Shown here piece by piece: positions 11,129-11,881 of a DNA stretch of 11,881 nt. Positions within the stretch are counted from its first letter, which is position 1, and the number at the start of each line of letters is the position of its first letter. A model generated the notes under the pieces. That model worked only from the letters and a program-made list of their open reading frames with translations, made no database searches and had not been told where the DNA came from. Source of the DNA: Clostridiales bacterium (lineage in GTDB: Bacteria; Bacillota; Clostridia; Tissierellales; Sedimentibacteraceae); contig DMJQ01000021.1 of NCBI GenBank assembly GCA_003457065.1, positions 1-11,881 on the forward strand, in the 5' to 3' direction. A program made the position numbers and the translations under genes.

Positions 11129-11881
11129 ATGGGACAAAACGATAAGATTTTTAGGGTTGCAATTTATTGTCGTCTATCAGATGAAGATAGGGATAAAAAA
11201 TCTAATGAGGATGACAGTGAAAGTATTCAGAATCAGAAATCAATGCTTATTAAATATGCTCTTGAAAATGATTGGGAAATATATAAAATCTATAGTGATG
11301 ACGATTATACCGGAGCGGACAGAAACCGGCCTGAATGGAATGAACTTCTTGAAGATGCTGAAAAGCATAAATTTGATATAGTCCTTTGCAAGACACAATC
11401 AAGATTTACCAGGGAAATGGAGCTTGTTGAAAAATATATACATGGGCTTTTCCCGATATGGGGTATACGCTTTATTAGTGTGGTTGACAATGCAGACACT
11501 GCAAATAAAGGGAATAAGAAGGCAAGACAAATAAACGGGCTTGTTAATGAGTGGTACTTAGAAGATTTGTCTGAAAACATCAAAAGCGTTTTTGATGATA
11601 GAAGAGAAAAAGGATACCATATAGGCTCCTTCGCATTATACGGATATAAAAAGGATCCTGAGCAGAAGGGGCACTTGATTATTGATGAAGAAGCTGCCGA
11701 AGTAGTAAGAGAAGTGTTCACTTTATTTTCAAAAGGGTATGGCAAAACAAAAATTGCACGTATTTTGAATGAAAGAGGAATACCTAATCCCACAGAATAT
11801 AAAAGATTAAAGGGGCTACGATACAAACAACCTAAGTCAAAAAATAGTACATTATGGAAATATTTTTCTATAGCTGATATG
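11129..11881 (+). CDS. Large serine recombinase (TndX/TnpX-type), 3'-truncated by the window
   Basis: 251 residues are visible with no stop. ATG 11129 lies 8 bases after AAGGGAGA; ATG 11125 is in another frame and stops after six codons. Residues ~8-150 are the resolvase catalytic domain: 'FRVAIYCRLSDED' with nucleophile S17, 'ESIQNQKSML', 'YTGADRNRPEWNELLEDAE', 'VLCKTQSRFTRE' with the active-site Arg cluster, and 'FISVVDNADT'. Residues ~155-225 start the Recombinase (PF07508) domain ('IGSFALYGYKKDPEQKGHLIIDEEAAEVVREVFTLF...GKTKIARILNERGIP'). The zinc-ribbon and C-terminal parts lie outside. It cuts and joins attachment sites to excise and insert the element; the right attachment site is expected just beyond the gene. 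Confidence 0.93.
   Translation, partial: MGQNDKIFRVAIYCRLSDEDRDKKSNEDDSESIQNQKSMLIKYALENDWEIYKIYSDDDYTGADRNRPEWNELLEDAEKHKFDIVLCKTQSRFTREMELVEKYIHGLFPIWGIRFISVVDNADTANKGNKKARQINGLVNEWYLEDLSENIKSVFDDRREKGYHIGSFALYGYKKDPEQKGHLIIDEEAAEVVREVFTLFSKGYGKTKIARILNERGIPNPTEYKRLKGLRYKQPKSKNSTLWKYFSIADM

Larger units (their letters stand above)
1..11881. mobile_element. Right-hand part of an integrative/conjugative element
   Basis: The gene set is characteristic of clostridial conjugative elements: RepA/DnaD-like initiator, replication-relaxation protein, VirD4-type coupling ATPase, SSB, RadC-type JAB protein, DUF3846-like protein and a large serine recombinase reading outward at the edge. Almost all genes read in the + direction; the two minus-strand genes lie in the cargo/control section. 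Neither element boundary is visible, because the first and last genes are both cut. The relaxase and the rest of the type IV secretion apparatus would have to lie to the left. Membership in one element is inferred from gene content; no attachment site was seen. Confidence 0.8.

Noticed and set aside
11157..11381. A + strand frame of 74 codons inside the recombinase
   Set aside because: The recombinase frame from 11129 contains the catalytic motifs and a proper ribosome site; this is an out-of-frame shadow.
1..11881. CRISPR arrays, tRNA or rRNA genes, insertion sequences
   Set aside because: No regularly spaced direct repeats, cloverleaf with TTC-containing T arm, rRNA segments or transposase genes were seen on either strand.

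Overview
The window is AT-rich (most coding sequence is A/T-ending, with strong GGAGG-type ribosome sites and several TTG or unusual starts). Protein content points to a low-GC Firmicute, most likely a Clostridia-class gut or anaerobic bacterium. It reads as the right-hand part of an integrative and conjugative element (or closely related mobile element). Both ends are cut by the window: the first gene has no start, and the last gene, a large serine recombinase, has no stop.

Layout. (1) 1-4731, + strand, a tightly packed transfer/replication operon: the C-terminal part of a RepA/DnaD-like replication initiator, a small SAM-dependent methyltransferase that seems to start at a non-canonical AUU codon, a winged-helix 'replication-relaxation' type protein, a 356-aa protein of unknown function, and a VirD4/TraG-type coupling ATPase. 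(2) 4813-7764, a cargo-like block: an exported YHYH-domain protein on the minus strand, then an M48 (HtpX-like) membrane zinc protease and a membrane-anchored relative of the exonuclease VII large subunit, probably co-transcribed. (3) 7757-8364, a control switch: a minus-strand XRE repressor, a divergent promoter pair whose -35 boxes overlap inside a 30-bp inverted repeat, and on the other side a 16-codon ORF that looks like the start of a Cro-like gene but stops at once. (4) About 8365-8975, some 600 nt without a credible gene but full of perfect hairpins and long-range complementarity: a candidate large structured non-coding RNA, of the size and setting of the ornate RNAs (ROOL/GOLLD type) found in phages and mobile elements. 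(5) 9032-10670, accessory replication genes: ssb, a 51-aa small protein, a RadC-type JAB protein and a DUF3846-like protein. ssb and the 51-aa gene are each preceded by a copy of the same 5' leader, in which CCTTCTC near the 5' end can pair with GAGAAGG at the Shine-Dalgarno site. (6) 10889-11881, a 55-aa small protein and the large serine recombinase, whose ribosome site lies in a hairpin.

How it fits together (inference). The recombinase would excise and integrate the element; the initiator, SSB and JAB protein would support replication of the excised or transferred form; the wHTH protein and coupling ATPase would prepare and deliver DNA to a secretion channel encoded outside the window. 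The XRE switch and the RNA leaders are likely to control the accessory region. The least explained parts are the structured RNA, the repeated SD-sequestering leader, and the M48 protease plus membrane ExoVII-like pair, which could be a defence or DNA-entry-control module. No relaxase, mating-pore gene or att site is visible here.
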